A DNA stretch of 64,000 bases from Lysinibacillus composti (lineage in GTDB: Bacteria > Bacillota > Bacilli > Bacillales_A > Planococcaceae): positions 620,001 to 684,000 of the forward strand of contig NZ_JAFBDY010000001.1 of assembly GCF_016908465.1 (NCBI RefSeq). Direction: 5' to 3'. A model generated the notes under the pieces. That model made no database searches and was not told where the DNA came from. It saw only the letters and a program-made list of their open reading frames with translations. The position numbers and the translations under genes were made by a program. The number at the start of each line of letters is the position of its first letter. The first letter of the stretch is position 1. Shown in pieces: positions 9,077 through 17,042 of the stretch.

Positions 9077-10648
9077 ATGATCGAAGAATTGCGGAGTTAT
9101 ATTTTGATTATTGTTTTTGCAGGTGTTCTAAGTCTTATAATATGTCTATTCTCCTATTTAAAACTTAAAGATTCGCCTGGTGCAAGACACTATATTATTG
9201 TTACATTTCTATCGGCAATATTTACTTTTTCTTATGCATTTGAATTGTCTAGTTCTACATTGCAAGAGATTAACTTTTGGTTAGGCATAGAGTATTTTGT
9301 TATGCCATTTATTCCAGCTTTTACTTTGTTAATGTGTTTTGAATATGTTGGTGTTAAACTAAAACAAAAATTTTATTATGCGCTGTTTGGCATACCTTTG
9401 ATCACGGTGTTTACGCATCATACGAATGAGCTTCATCATCTATATTATGTATCTGTTCGATTGCGAACTGACACACCTTTTCCAATTGCAGATATGGAAT
9501 ATGGCCCATTTTTTTATGTTCATTCACTATATCTATTCATTTGTCTTTCAATTAGTATGATCATCTTATTATTGCAATTAAAAAAGTCATTGTTTCGTTT
9601 TAAATTGCAAATCTTAACAATGGTTGCAGGGTTATTTGTACCAATCGCTGCAAACCACTTTTATTTAAACGATTTAAGCCCCTTTGGAATAGACTTAGGT
9701 CCAGTATCGATGAGTCTTTCTTTTATCCTTCACGGCATAGCATTATTTACTTTTCAAATGTTTAATGTACTGCCAATAGCCAGGGAAAAGGTATTTGAAA
9801 GCATGAATGAAGGAGTCATTGTGTTAGATCAAAATGGAACTATTGTCGATTACAATAAGTCCATTCAAAAAGTAATGCCTATGTTAAATACGTTTTCTTT
9901 AGGAAAACCAATAGGAATGGTGTTAAATGAGGATGAAAAACTTAGAGAACTCATTATTCTTGGAATGGACTGCGACTATGAGTGCGTAAAAGGCACTCAA
10001 ATTGCACACTATCAAGTTCGTTTTTCACAAGTTGTAAATGGGAATGGTACAAATATAGGGACGATTATCACTTTTGTGAATATCACCGAGAGAGTAGAAT
10101 TGCAAGAAAAGCTCAAGCAACTTGCGAGTTATGATGGGTTAACTAAAATTTATAATAGGACTTACTTTTTAGAACAATCAAATAGAAAATTAGATTCAAA
10201 GGGAAGAAAAGAACGTAATGCTTGCTTAGTTTTGTTCGATATCGATCATTTTAAAAAAATTAATGATACATACGGACATGAAACAGGAGATTTAGTCCTC
10301 AGTCATATCGCCGAGTTAGTAAAGGACTGTTTAAGACCACAAGATTTAATTGGTCGTTATGGTGGGGAAGAGTTTATAGTTCTATTATTTGATATGAATG
10401 TAGATGAAGCGTTTGAAATTACGAATACTATTAGAATTAAAATCTCAGAAAGTTTCATCCGTAATCATGACTTCTATAATGTTAGTGTAACAGCTAGTTT
10501 TGGGGTCGCACAAGTACAGGTAACATTAGCCAACCAACAGGAAGCTATTAAACTGGCGATACGGAACGCTGATGAAGCCCTTTATGAAGCAAAGAGAGAT
10601 GGAAGAAATAGAGTTCAAGTATTTAAGGAAAACATGCAGTTCAAATAA
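9077..10648 (+). CDS. Membrane 7TM-PAS-GGDEF diguanylate cyclase
   Basis: A 523-residue membrane protein that should make cyclic di-GMP. Residues ~1-225 form seven hydrophobic helices of the kind found at the N-terminus of some histidine kinases. A PAS domain follows (~235-340, starting near MNEGVIVLDQNG), then a GGDEF domain (~350-518). The active motif is intact as GGEEF in GRYGGEEFIVLL. The inhibitory I-site RxxD is present five residues before it (RPQD), so product feedback is expected. No EAL domain is attached. The ATG follows TTGGAG. It is monocistronic. The ligand is unknown. Confidence 0.9.
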   Translation: MIEELRSYILIIVFAGVLSLIICLFSYLKLKDSPGARHYIIVTFLSAIFTFSYAFELSSSTLQEINFWLGIEYFVMPFIPAFTLLMCFEYVGVKLKQKFYYALFGIPLITVFTHHTNELHHLYYVSVRLRTDTPFPIADMEYGPFFYVHSLYLFICLSISMIILLLQLKKSLFRFKLQILTMVAGLFVPIAANHFYLNDLSPFGIDLGPVSMSLSFILHGIALFTFQMFNVLPIAREKVFESMNEGVIVLDQNGTIVDYNKSIQKVMPMLNTFSLGKPIGMVLNEDEKLRELIILGMDCDYECVKGTQIAHYQVRFSQVVNGNGTNIGTIITFVNITERVELQEKLKQLASYDGLTKIYNRTYFLEQSNRKLDSKGRKERNACLVLFDIDHFKKINDTYGHETGDLVLSHIAELVKDCLRPQDLIGRYGGEEFIVLLFDMNVDEAFEITNTIRIKISESFIRNHDFYNVSVTASFGVAQVQVTLANQQEAIKLAIRNADEALYEAKRDGRNRVQVFKENMQFK

Positions 10649-10716
10649 GGAAGAAAACTGCCTCCAGACGTTGTTTATTTATGTTGTAAAACGTGAACAG
10701 GGCAATTAAATAAATT

Positions 10717-10754
10717 AAAGGAGTCGTTTCTATTGTTGAAACGACTCCCTTTTA
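10717..10754 (+). terminator. Terminator of the cyclase gene
   Basis: AAAGGAGTCGTTTC / GAAACGACTCCCTTT hairpin with T tail. Confidence 0.85.
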
Positions 10755-10781
10755 ATGCAAATAAAATCGAATTTTCCTTTA

Positions 10782-10934
10782 TTAAAAATCACTTTCCATT
10801 TCTTTTCTTCTATAGGCAAATTCGTATGTAGCTTCTAACATACGGTCGCTTAAATTTGCTAACTGAATAAGGTCCACACCAAAATACATTACTAAAAACT
10901 GAATCATGTTTTTTCGCTCTTTTTCTGAAAACAT
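10782..10934 (-). CDS. 50-residue conserved protein, BH0509-like
   Basis: Starts at an ATG after AAGGGGATGAG. It begins MFSEKERKNMIQFL and continues with a short acidic and aromatic helix. The pattern (ERK-MI-F, then DL-L-L-D--L---Y) resembles the BH0509 family of very small Bacillus proteins, judged from memory. The function is unknown. Confidence 0.55.
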   Translation of the reverse strand: MFSEKERKNMIQFLVMYFGVDLIQLANLSDRMLEATYEFAYRRKEMESDF

Positions 10935-11124
10935 TTTCTCATCCCCTTAATTGATATATAACAATATATTCATTTGTAAACTGATGTATAACAGATAAAA
11001 GCCCAATTAATAAAATGTTTTCTTTTAATTACATAGGTAGGAAATGAATGGGGTGATCAGGTAATAAGGTGATAAGGGATGGAAGTGGTTCGAAAAGAAA
11101 TGAAATCGTAAAAGTTGAGGGCAT

Positions 11125-11154
11125 GAAAAAAGATGAGTACATGAAGCACTCACC
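11125..11154 (-). terminator. Leftward terminator
   Basis: GGTGAGT / ACTCATC stem on the minus strand followed by TTTTTT. It ends the small leftward gene at 11218-11400. Confidence 0.6.
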
Positions 11155-11217
11155 GTTTAAATACATCCATTTTAACCTTTATGTTATAACCACGAACTAA
11201 CGAATCAAAGTGGATTT

Positions 11218-11400
11218 TTAACGTCCACCCTGATTGTTGTTCATTTTTTTCATAGCTTCCTCTACCGATAATTTTGGAGAATTATTTTTGTCCGGGTGAG
11301 AAACTGTTATTAATCCAAACTCTTCATTTTTGGAATAACGGATATCATCATTAGATACATCAATTGGACTTTTCTTTCCCTTTTTTTCATTATTTCTCAT
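11218..11400 (-). CDS. Small hydrophilic protein of unknown function
   Basis: A 60-residue charged protein. The start was placed at the ATG at 11400 because GAGAGGAGATG lies just before it; an earlier in-frame start at 11454 has no ribosome site. It contains SPIDVSNDDIRYSKNEEFG and an asparagine-rich end. I recognise no family; no signal peptide or membrane segment is seen. Confidence 0.6.
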   Translation of the reverse strand: MRNNEKKGKKSPIDVSNDDIRYSKNEEFGLITVSHPDKNNSPKLSVEEAMKKMNNNQGGR

Positions 11401-11518
11401 ATATTCATCTCCTCTCATGTCTAATATGAGTATTTTCCTCTTGTTTATGTACAAAATAAACAGACTTTTAGTGTAGTATTATTGGGAACAAATATCTAAG
11501 TGAGTGGAAGCTGTATAG

Positions 11519-11665
11519 ATGGAAAAGAAAAAACGGGAGAGAAAGCACGGATTCTTTAAAGAACTTATGTTTGAGATTAGAAATTCAATTTTTCTTGAGT
11601 TGATATTCAACCTCTTACTTTTCATACCGAGAATGATGATTCGCTTCATCAAAAACCTTCTATGA
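11519..11665 (+). CDS. Possible 48-residue membrane peptide
   Basis: A frame starting MEKKKRERKHGFF, then a hydrophobic stretch (IFLELIFNLLLFIP) and a basic end. The composition is typical of small Bacillus membrane peptides. The ribosome site is weak (GTGGAAG), and no family is recognised, so it is tentative. Confidence 0.4.
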   Translation: MEKKKRERKHGFFKELMFEIRNSIFLELIFNLLLFIPRMMIRFIKNLL

Positions 11666-11673
11666 AGAGGTGT

Positions 11674-11707
11674 AAAAAAAGAGCATCCCACGTTAATGGA
11701 GATGCTC
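11674..11707 (-). terminator. Terminator of the merR-mpfA operon
   Basis: GAGCATC / GATGCTC stem followed on the minus strand by seven T. Confidence 0.7.
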
Positions 11708-11719
11708 ACTTGTATTAAA

Positions 11720-13030
11720 CTAAACCACTACATTTGCATTCTGTTTGATTTCGATAAATTGTAAATGGTGGTCTTCCTTTTCGAAAATAGAGAACGTATA
11801 GCCTTCAAATTCAATAACATTTTCTTGGTTTAATTCCATATCTTGAGTGAAGTACCATCCACCGATTGTATCAACATCTGGATTTTCTAATGGAACATTT
11901 AGAAGTGTGGCAACATCCTCTAATAATACTTTTGCATGAATGATATAATGGCCAGCTTTTACTTTTCGGATCTGAGCTATTTCATCATCATCAAACTCGT
12001 CTCGAATTTCGCCGACTAATTCTTCTAAAATGTCTTCAACAGTCACTAAACCAGAAGTTCCGCCGTATTCATCTAATAAAATAGCAATATGTGTACGTTC
12101 TTTTTGCATTTTTGTTAATAAAACTTGAATCGGTGTTGTTTCAAGTACTTTTATGACAGGATTCATGAAATGATCTAATTTAAAGGTATCAGCTGAAATT
12201 CGATTATTGATGCCTTGTGTTAGGAAATCTTTTATATTGATAAACCCGATAATATTATCTCGGTCTTCTTCGTAAACAGGGTAACGTGTATAGCGTTCTT
12301 CTTCGATTGTTGTTAACACTTCATTAAATGTTATATGTTTTTCAAATCCTACAATCTCCGTACGAGGCACCATGATTTCACGGGCGATTCGATCATCAAA
12401 TTCAAATACGTTGTTTACATATTTTAATTCATTTTGGTTAATTTCGCCGCTTTTATAGCTTTCCGTTAATAATAATCGTAATTCTTCTTCTGTGTGAGAA
12501 AGCTCATGTTCAGAAGCAGGTTTCATGCCAAATAATCCAACTAAGATACGTGCAGAACCATTCAAGAACCAGATAAATGGATATAAAAGTTTATAGAAAA
12601 TCATAATTGGTTTTGCAAATAAAAGGGTGATCGTTTCAGATTTTTGGATCGCAGCTGTTTTTGGAGCCAGTTCACCCACTACAACGTGTAAAAATGTCGC
12701 GATAACAAAAGCAGCCCCAATTGTAAAGAAGTGAACATAGTCAGAAGGAATCCCGATTGCTTCAAAAGCAGGATGTAAAATAAATTCAAAGGTAGATTCA
12801 CCAACCATACCAATACCAAGAGCTGTTACAGTAATACCTAATTGACAGGCTGACAGGTATTCATCTAAATGAGTTGTAACATGTTTGGCGGCTAGAGCAC
12901 CTTTTTTTCCTTCAGCGACTAACTGATCTATTTTAGATTGTCTTACTTTTACAATAGCAAATTCCGTTGCAACGAAAAATGCAGTTAATGCGATTAAAAC
13001 AATAAAAATCGTTAAATTTATTGCGGTCAA
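11720..13030 (-). CDS. CNNM/CBS/CorC-domain magnesium exporter, MpfA (YhdP)-like
   Basis: A 436-residue membrane protein of the CNNM/HlyC-CorC group. Residues ~1-180 hold the DUF21 membrane domain with an amphipathic start and four helices. Two CBS domains follow (~200-330), beginning at VPRTEIVGF. A CorC_HlyC domain closes the protein. B. subtilis MpfA (YhdP) exports Mg2+, and its gene sits beside MerR-type yhdQ, as here, so Mg2+ efflux is the best guess. The start is TTG at 13030, with no closer alternative. The AGGAGG lies about 30 bases upstream and is separated from the TTG by a perfect hairpin. It is the second gene of an operon with the MerR gene. Confidence 0.75.
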   Translation of the reverse strand: MTAINLTIFIVLIALTAFFVATEFAIVKVRQSKIDQLVAEGKKGALAAKHVTTHLDEYLSACQLGITVTALGIGMVGESTFEFILHPAFEAIGIPSDYVHFFTIGAAFVIATFLHVVVGELAPKTAAIQKSETITLLFAKPIMIFYKLLYPFIWFLNGSARILVGLFGMKPASEHELSHTEEELRLLLTESYKSGEINQNELKYVNNVFEFDDRIAREIMVPRTEIVGFEKHITFNEVLTTIEEERYTRYPVYEEDRDNIIGFINIKDFLTQGINNRISADTFKLDHFMNPVIKVLETTPIQVLLTKMQKERTHIAILLDEYGGTSGLVTVEDILEELVGEIRDEFDDDEIAQIRKVKAGHYIIHAKVLLEDVATLLNVPLENPDVDTIGGWYFTQDMELNQENVIEFEGYTFSIFEKEDHHLQFIEIKQNANVVV

Positions 13031-13036
13031 CTAAAT

Positions 13037-13058
13037 GTCTTACTTAAAAAAGTAAGAC
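13037..13058 (-). promoter_or_regulatory. Hairpin between ribosome site and start codon
   Basis: GTCTTACTT / AAGTAAGAC (9 bp, 4-base loop) separates AGGAGGTGAA from ATTTAG-TTG of the exporter gene. Folded, it would place the ribosome site about 10 bases from TTG; unfolded, the spacing is about 32. Confidence 0.6.
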
Positions 13059-13066
13059 TTCACCTC

Positions 13067-13477
13067 CTAGGTTATCAATAATAATAGTGTTTGCATTAAA
13101 GCAACACTTTCGGATGAAACTTTATTTTTAATCGATGTTTGTGTTGTTTGTTCTTGTTGTTGCATTTGATCTAGTAAAGTAGAAATTTCATTTTTTAGAG
13201 TTTGCATGTGTAGACGAATTTCATGAAGGTCAATTTCTTCATATTTATTTTCTTGTTTAATCGACTTTTTTATGTCTTGTAAACTCATGCCGGACGCTTT
13301 CATCTCTTCAATTTTGTGAAGTTGTTCGATTGTCTCTGATGTGTAAAACCGATAGTTCGAAGTAGAACGTTCGGCTTTTAATAGACCAAGATTCGTGTAA
13401 TAATCAATCGTTCGTTTTGTAATACCTGTTACTTCTGCTAATTCACCAATTTTTAGTTTCTCGTTCCCAACGTTCAT
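13067..13477 (-). CDS. MerR-family regulator, YhdQ-like
   Basis: A 136-residue one-component regulator. The winged helix is at the N-terminus (KIGELAEVTGITKRTIDYY, residues 8-26; then RFYTSETI). A coiled-coil dimerisation helix follows (~80-120), and the C-terminal effector region is short and hydrophobic. No cysteine occurs in that region, so a thiol-metal sensor like CueR is unlikely. The stop codon touches the ribosome site of the downstream exporter gene, so the two are co-transcribed. A 20-base palindrome lies between its promoter and start, suggesting autoregulation. The effector may be a metal or ionic signal linked to Mg2+ export. Confidence 0.8.
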   Translation of the reverse strand: MNVGNEKLKIGELAEVTGITKRTIDYYTNLGLLKAERSTSNYRFYTSETIEQLHKIEEMKASGMSLQDIKKSIKQENKYEEIDLHEIRLHMQTLKNEISTLLDQMQQQEQTTQTSIKNKVSSESVALMQTLLLLIT

Positions 13478-13483
13478 CCCTCC

Positions 13484-13503
13484 AAACTATCACGTGATAG
13501 TTT
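13484..13503. promoter_or_regulatory. Perfect 20-base palindrome, candidate MerR operator
   Basis: AAACTATCACGTGATAGTTT spans the leader of the merR-exporter operon, a few bases before the ribosome site and just after a TATAATAAA stretch on the minus strand. No second copy was noticed in the window. Confidence 0.6.
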
Positions 13504-13990
13504 TATTATATATGAAAATATGATTATTTACAATTAATCTAGTGATTTAAATAATTATATAGAATTGTAGTAGTTGGTTTAGCGTGATGGATGTGTAAGG
13601 GAGATAAAAAAAGTTTGAGAATGGGGGTGTACAAATGCTTAAAATTATTGTAAAATAACATAAGAATACAAGCGATTCGAAATGAAAGACCGTTTCCGTT
13701 AGGTGCTGGTAACACTTAACACAAGGAAATGGTCTTTTGTATTTTCTACTGGAATACCATCATATTAAAGAAAAGAGAAAGAACAGAGATTTTGTTGTAA
13801 CTTATCAAATACATGCATATGATGAAGAAAATGGTCGTTAAAAACAACTTGATTTTTATTTGTAATTTCTATTTACCTATACCAATGATTAGGGGAGAAA
13901 TGGTATTCTTTAGGTGCAGTGAATGAACGCTACTCTGTTTGTTTTTGAACGGAATGCTTTATATTTTTATATGAAAGAGGATACATAGAG
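13504..13990. other. Gap with an isolated terminator-like hairpin
   Basis: No gene is visible. At 13685-13739 AAAGACCGTTTCC pairs with GGAAATGGTCTTT, and an inner GTTAGGTG/CACTTAAC stem extends it; a T-run follows. It could end an unrecognised short transcript. Confidence 0.4.
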
Positions 13991-15238
13991 ATGAATAAAC
14001 AGGAAAGTCGTTATCGATGGGTCGTACTGGCTACTGCCTTGTTTGCTTATTTTATCATTATTAGCCAGAGAACTGCTCCAGGGATCATTACGGACCAATT
14101 AATGAGCGATTTTCATGTGAAGGCAACAATTATTGGGCTAATGAGTAGTTTTCAATTTTTTGCGTATGCAGGGCTGCAAATTCCTATTGGTCTTTTATCT
14201 GACCGATATGGACCCAACCGCTTTCTCATTTTGGGGACACTGCTTAATGGGATTGGAAGTTTACTCTTTAGTCTTGCACCAAATGAATTCGTATTAATTT
14301 CCTCTCGCCTAATCGTAGGCATAGGGGACTCCATGATTTTTGTGAACCTTGTGTTAATTTTAAGTCAATGGTTTAAAGCCCAAGAATTTATCAGATTGAT
14401 GGGGGTTGTTTCGCTTGTTGCGAGTGTTGGTTCATTAACTGCTACGGTCCCATTATCTACTTGGATCTCATTTTCAGGTTGGAGAACACCCTTCCTAACA
14501 ATTGCCATTATTTTAATATTAGGAAGCTATCTTTTATATACTGTTTTGGTAGTGAAGCCTAAAAAAATCTTTGTCGATGATACCGAAACGAAGAAAACTT
14601 CTAATCCTGTTCGAGAAAGTTTTTGGCTCATTTTACGAAGAACCGTTTATTCGCGCCAGGCATGGGCAACATTCCTTTGTCATTTTGGATTAGTAGGGGC
14701 GTATATTGGATTTATTGGATCGTGGGGTGTGCCTTACGGAATACAAGTGTTTGAAATATCTCGTTTAGAAGCAAGTCAACTAATGATGTATGGTCTTTTT
14801 GGAGCAATCCTTGGTGGACTTTCAATTAGTTGGATTACTAAACGAGTTGAGTCTATTAAAAAAATCTATTCCGTTGTCCATCTCATTGTTTTTGCCAGTT
14901 GGATTGGGATGTTTATGTTAGGTATCAAACCTTCTTTTATAATAGTAGTTATTCTGCTGTTTATTATAGGTTTTGGAAATGGCACAAGTGCTTTGACGTT
15001 TGCTGTGGTACGAAAATCATTTCCATTAGCAGAAGTTGGAGTAGTAACAGGGTTTGCAAATACGGGTGGATTCTTGAGCGCGGTGTTATTGCCGATTCTT
15101 TTCGGAAATGTCCTTGATTTATTCCCAGACGCCCTCTCACTTGGCTATCATTTTGGGCTGATCATCCCTTTGCTATTTTCTTTTATGGGTATAATTGGTG
15201 TCTTCTTAATAAAAGAATCAAAAGAAGAAACAATTTAA
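13991..15238 (+). CDS. MFS transporter
   Basis: A 415-residue carrier with twelve predicted helices. The loop 2-3 signature is GLLSDRYGPNRFLIL, and RTAPGIITDQLMSDF lies in the first outer loop, a layout seen in anion/organic-acid type MFS members. The ATG follows AAAGAGG. It is a single gene with no regulator or enzyme beside it, so the substrate cannot be stated. Confidence 0.85.
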   Translation: MNKQESRYRWVVLATALFAYFIIISQRTAPGIITDQLMSDFHVKATIIGLMSSFQFFAYAGLQIPIGLLSDRYGPNRFLILGTLLNGIGSLLFSLAPNEFVLISSRLIVGIGDSMIFVNLVLILSQWFKAQEFIRLMGVVSLVASVGSLTATVPLSTWISFSGWRTPFLTIAIILILGSYLLYTVLVVKPKKIFVDDTETKKTSNPVRESFWLILRRTVYSRQAWATFLCHFGLVGAYIGFIGSWGVPYGIQVFEISRLEASQLMMYGLFGAILGGLSISWITKRVESIKKIYSVVHLIVFASWIGMFMLGIKPSFIIVVILLFIIGFGNGTSALTFAVVRKSFPLAEVGVVTGFANTGGFLSAVLLPILFGNVLDLFPDALSLGYHFGLIIPLLFSFMGIIGVFLIKESKEETI

Positions 15239-15561
15239 GTGGCTTCCTATTTAAAAAGGAGATTCCATTATGATGGAAGGATTACCTAGAAGAGAGCTAC
15301 TATAAAGTTTTGTTTTTTCCCTCTGTTGAAGGAGTATAGCGTTTACAAGTTCGTTCAATGATGTTAAGATCTTACAAGTTTATGTAATACATAACACTAT
15401 CAATTTTAAAGAATATAGGTAATAATATTATAAGATATAATATTTGATTTTCTTCATTCAAATAATACTATAATAGTCCATATAGGCGTTTCAAGTAATG
15501 AAAACTACTGCGGTTACTCGTCCCAGAAAAGATTGTTACAATTTTAATGAGGTGAACAGTT
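15239..15561. other. Region upstream of serine acetyltransferase
   Basis: AT-rich. It contains a TATAAT-like box near 15470 and no T-box, S-box or small gene that I can recognise. Confidence 0.4.
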
Positions 15562-16449
15562 ATGAAATTAAACGAATGGTTAAATAATGAAATTCCTACC
15601 ATCGCAAAATCATTAGAAGATGTGCATAAAGAATATTATTCGATTGAAAGAACAATCGGGTTTGAAGGGGTAGAAAGAATATACAAGATTCTTCAAAATT
15701 TCCGTTCGGCACTTTTCCCATGTTTATGTGATCGTTTCTCAAGTGATGAAACACGCATAAATATCATGATTGGCAATAAATTAAGAACTTCTGCTTTAGA
15801 TTTAAGAGATATTATTGAAAAAGTACTATTTACTAATTCTAGTGATAGCCAATTAAATGCAGATGAAATTGTCATCAATTTAATTAATAAATTTCCGGAA
15901 ATACGTAGAATGATTCAAACTGATATTCAGGCTGCCTATGATGGGGACCCTGCTACAACTTCAACAGAAGAAATACTTTTTAGTTATCCATCGATTCAAG
16001 CAATCAGCATACATAGAATTGCGCACGAACTTTATAAATCAGGAGTGCCAATCATCCCAAGAATTATGAACGAATTTGCACATCAAAAAACGGGAATCGA
16101 TATTCATCCTGGTGCGACAATAGGGGAATATTTCTTTATTGACCATGGTACTGGTGTGGTAATTGGGGAGACATGTACAATCGGGAAACATGTGAAAATT
16201 TATCAAGGGGTTACATTAGGAGCGAAAAGTTTCCCACTTGATGAGCAAGGTAACCCAATTAAAGGAATCAAGCGCCACCCTGATATTGAGGATCATGTTG
16301 TGATCTATGCTGGTGCAACAATCCTTGGTGGAGACACAAAAATTGGACGTAATTCTACGATTGGCGGGAATATCTGGTTGACTCAATCCGTACCACCAAA
16401 CTCACGCGTCTACCAATCACAGCCTTCTCCAAAAATTAAAAATGATTAA
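15562..16449 (+). CDS. cysE: Serine O-acetyltransferase
   Basis: Transfers acetyl from acetyl-CoA to serine, giving O-acetylserine for cysteine synthesis. It has 295 residues, longer than the ~215-residue Bacillus CysE, because of a larger helical N-terminal domain as in the long SAT class. The left-handed beta-helix begins with GIDIHPGATIGEYFFIDHGT (catalytic Asp and His) and continues through GETCTIGKHVKIYQG and GGDTKIGRNSTIGG. The ATG follows AATGAGGTG. It is not linked to gltX or cysS as in B. subtilis. A repeat element lies just after its stop codon, followed by a terminator. Confidence 0.9.
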   Translation: MKLNEWLNNEIPTIAKSLEDVHKEYYSIERTIGFEGVERIYKILQNFRSALFPCLCDRFSSDETRINIMIGNKLRTSALDLRDIIEKVLFTNSSDSQLNADEIVINLINKFPEIRRMIQTDIQAAYDGDPATTSTEEILFSYPSIQAISIHRIAHELYKSGVPIIPRIMNEFAHQKTGIDIHPGATIGEYFFIDHGTGVVIGETCTIGKHVKIYQGVTLGAKSFPLDEQGNPIKGIKRHPDIEDHVVIYAGATILGGDTKIGRNSTIGGNIWLTQSVPPNSRVYQSQPSPKIKND

Positions 16450-16504
16450 TTGCCACAACATAGGTTATTAAAATTTCAAAAGATTTTAGTTAATACAATA
16501 AGAG

Positions 16505-16760
16505 AAAAAGTTAGCCTTTCTTAGTAAGCGCGGCCTACCACTGTAAGCCGCGTAATCTATCCGGAAAGTTTAGAAGGACATATAAAATGTGAGCGGGCCT
16601 TACATAAAGCCTAGGGCAAAAGCGCCACACGCGCGCGCATTGCCCTCATGACCAACGTCGTGTTGGCCTCAGAGACAAGTTGTAAAGACATGTACCACAT
16701 GCCTTTGCGGCTTGTGTGCTTAGCCCGCACGAGCCTATCTCTTTATTAGAATCATCGTAA
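16505..16760 (+). repeat. Structured repeat family 1, copy 1 (core)
   Basis: First of three copies (others at 19658-20069 and, reversed, 61539-61888). It contains CGCGGC/GCCGCG, a GGGCAAAAGCGCC block, and a 41-base nested hairpin (16675-16715), all closed by a long-range GTGAGCGGGC/GCCCGCAC pairing. Weaker similarity reaches back to about 16452, just after cysE, but the GGGACA end repeats of the other copies are not visible. It is much more GC-rich than its surroundings and codes for nothing. Confidence 0.85.
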
Positions 16761-16794
16761 GAATATTCTTAGTTTTTAATATTAATCTAGAATG

Positions 16795-16823
16795 AACCTC
16801 GCATTTTTTGTGCGAGGTTTTTT
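16795..16823 (+). terminator. Terminator downstream of cysE and the repeat
   Basis: AACCTCGCA / TGCGAGGTT with T6. Confidence 0.9.
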
Positions 16824-17042
16824 CTATTTAAAAAGTTCTTATAAAGTAATGTCGGTCATATTATCAAATAAATCATCATAGATTATTGAAGTAATTTGTA
16901 TAGTTTGTTTGTATTTTGATATTTAGTTGCGATTAATATGAAAGAGTATTCAGCAAGATTTTCAAAAATTAGTCCCTTTGGGTGTGTGTTCAAAACGATA
17001 GATTCATAATAGTAATCTATTCAAAAGATGGAGGTTATTCTA

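Noticed and set aside
15239-15561. Possible T-box or S-box leader before cysE
   Set aside because: No AGGGTGG-type T-box sequence, no S-box core and no terminator hairpin in the leader.
16505-16760. rRNA, tRNA cluster or SRP RNA as an explanation of the GC-rich block
   Set aside because: No tRNA cloverleaf, no SRP GGAA/GAGGC signatures, and the same block occurs three times with mobile-type ends.
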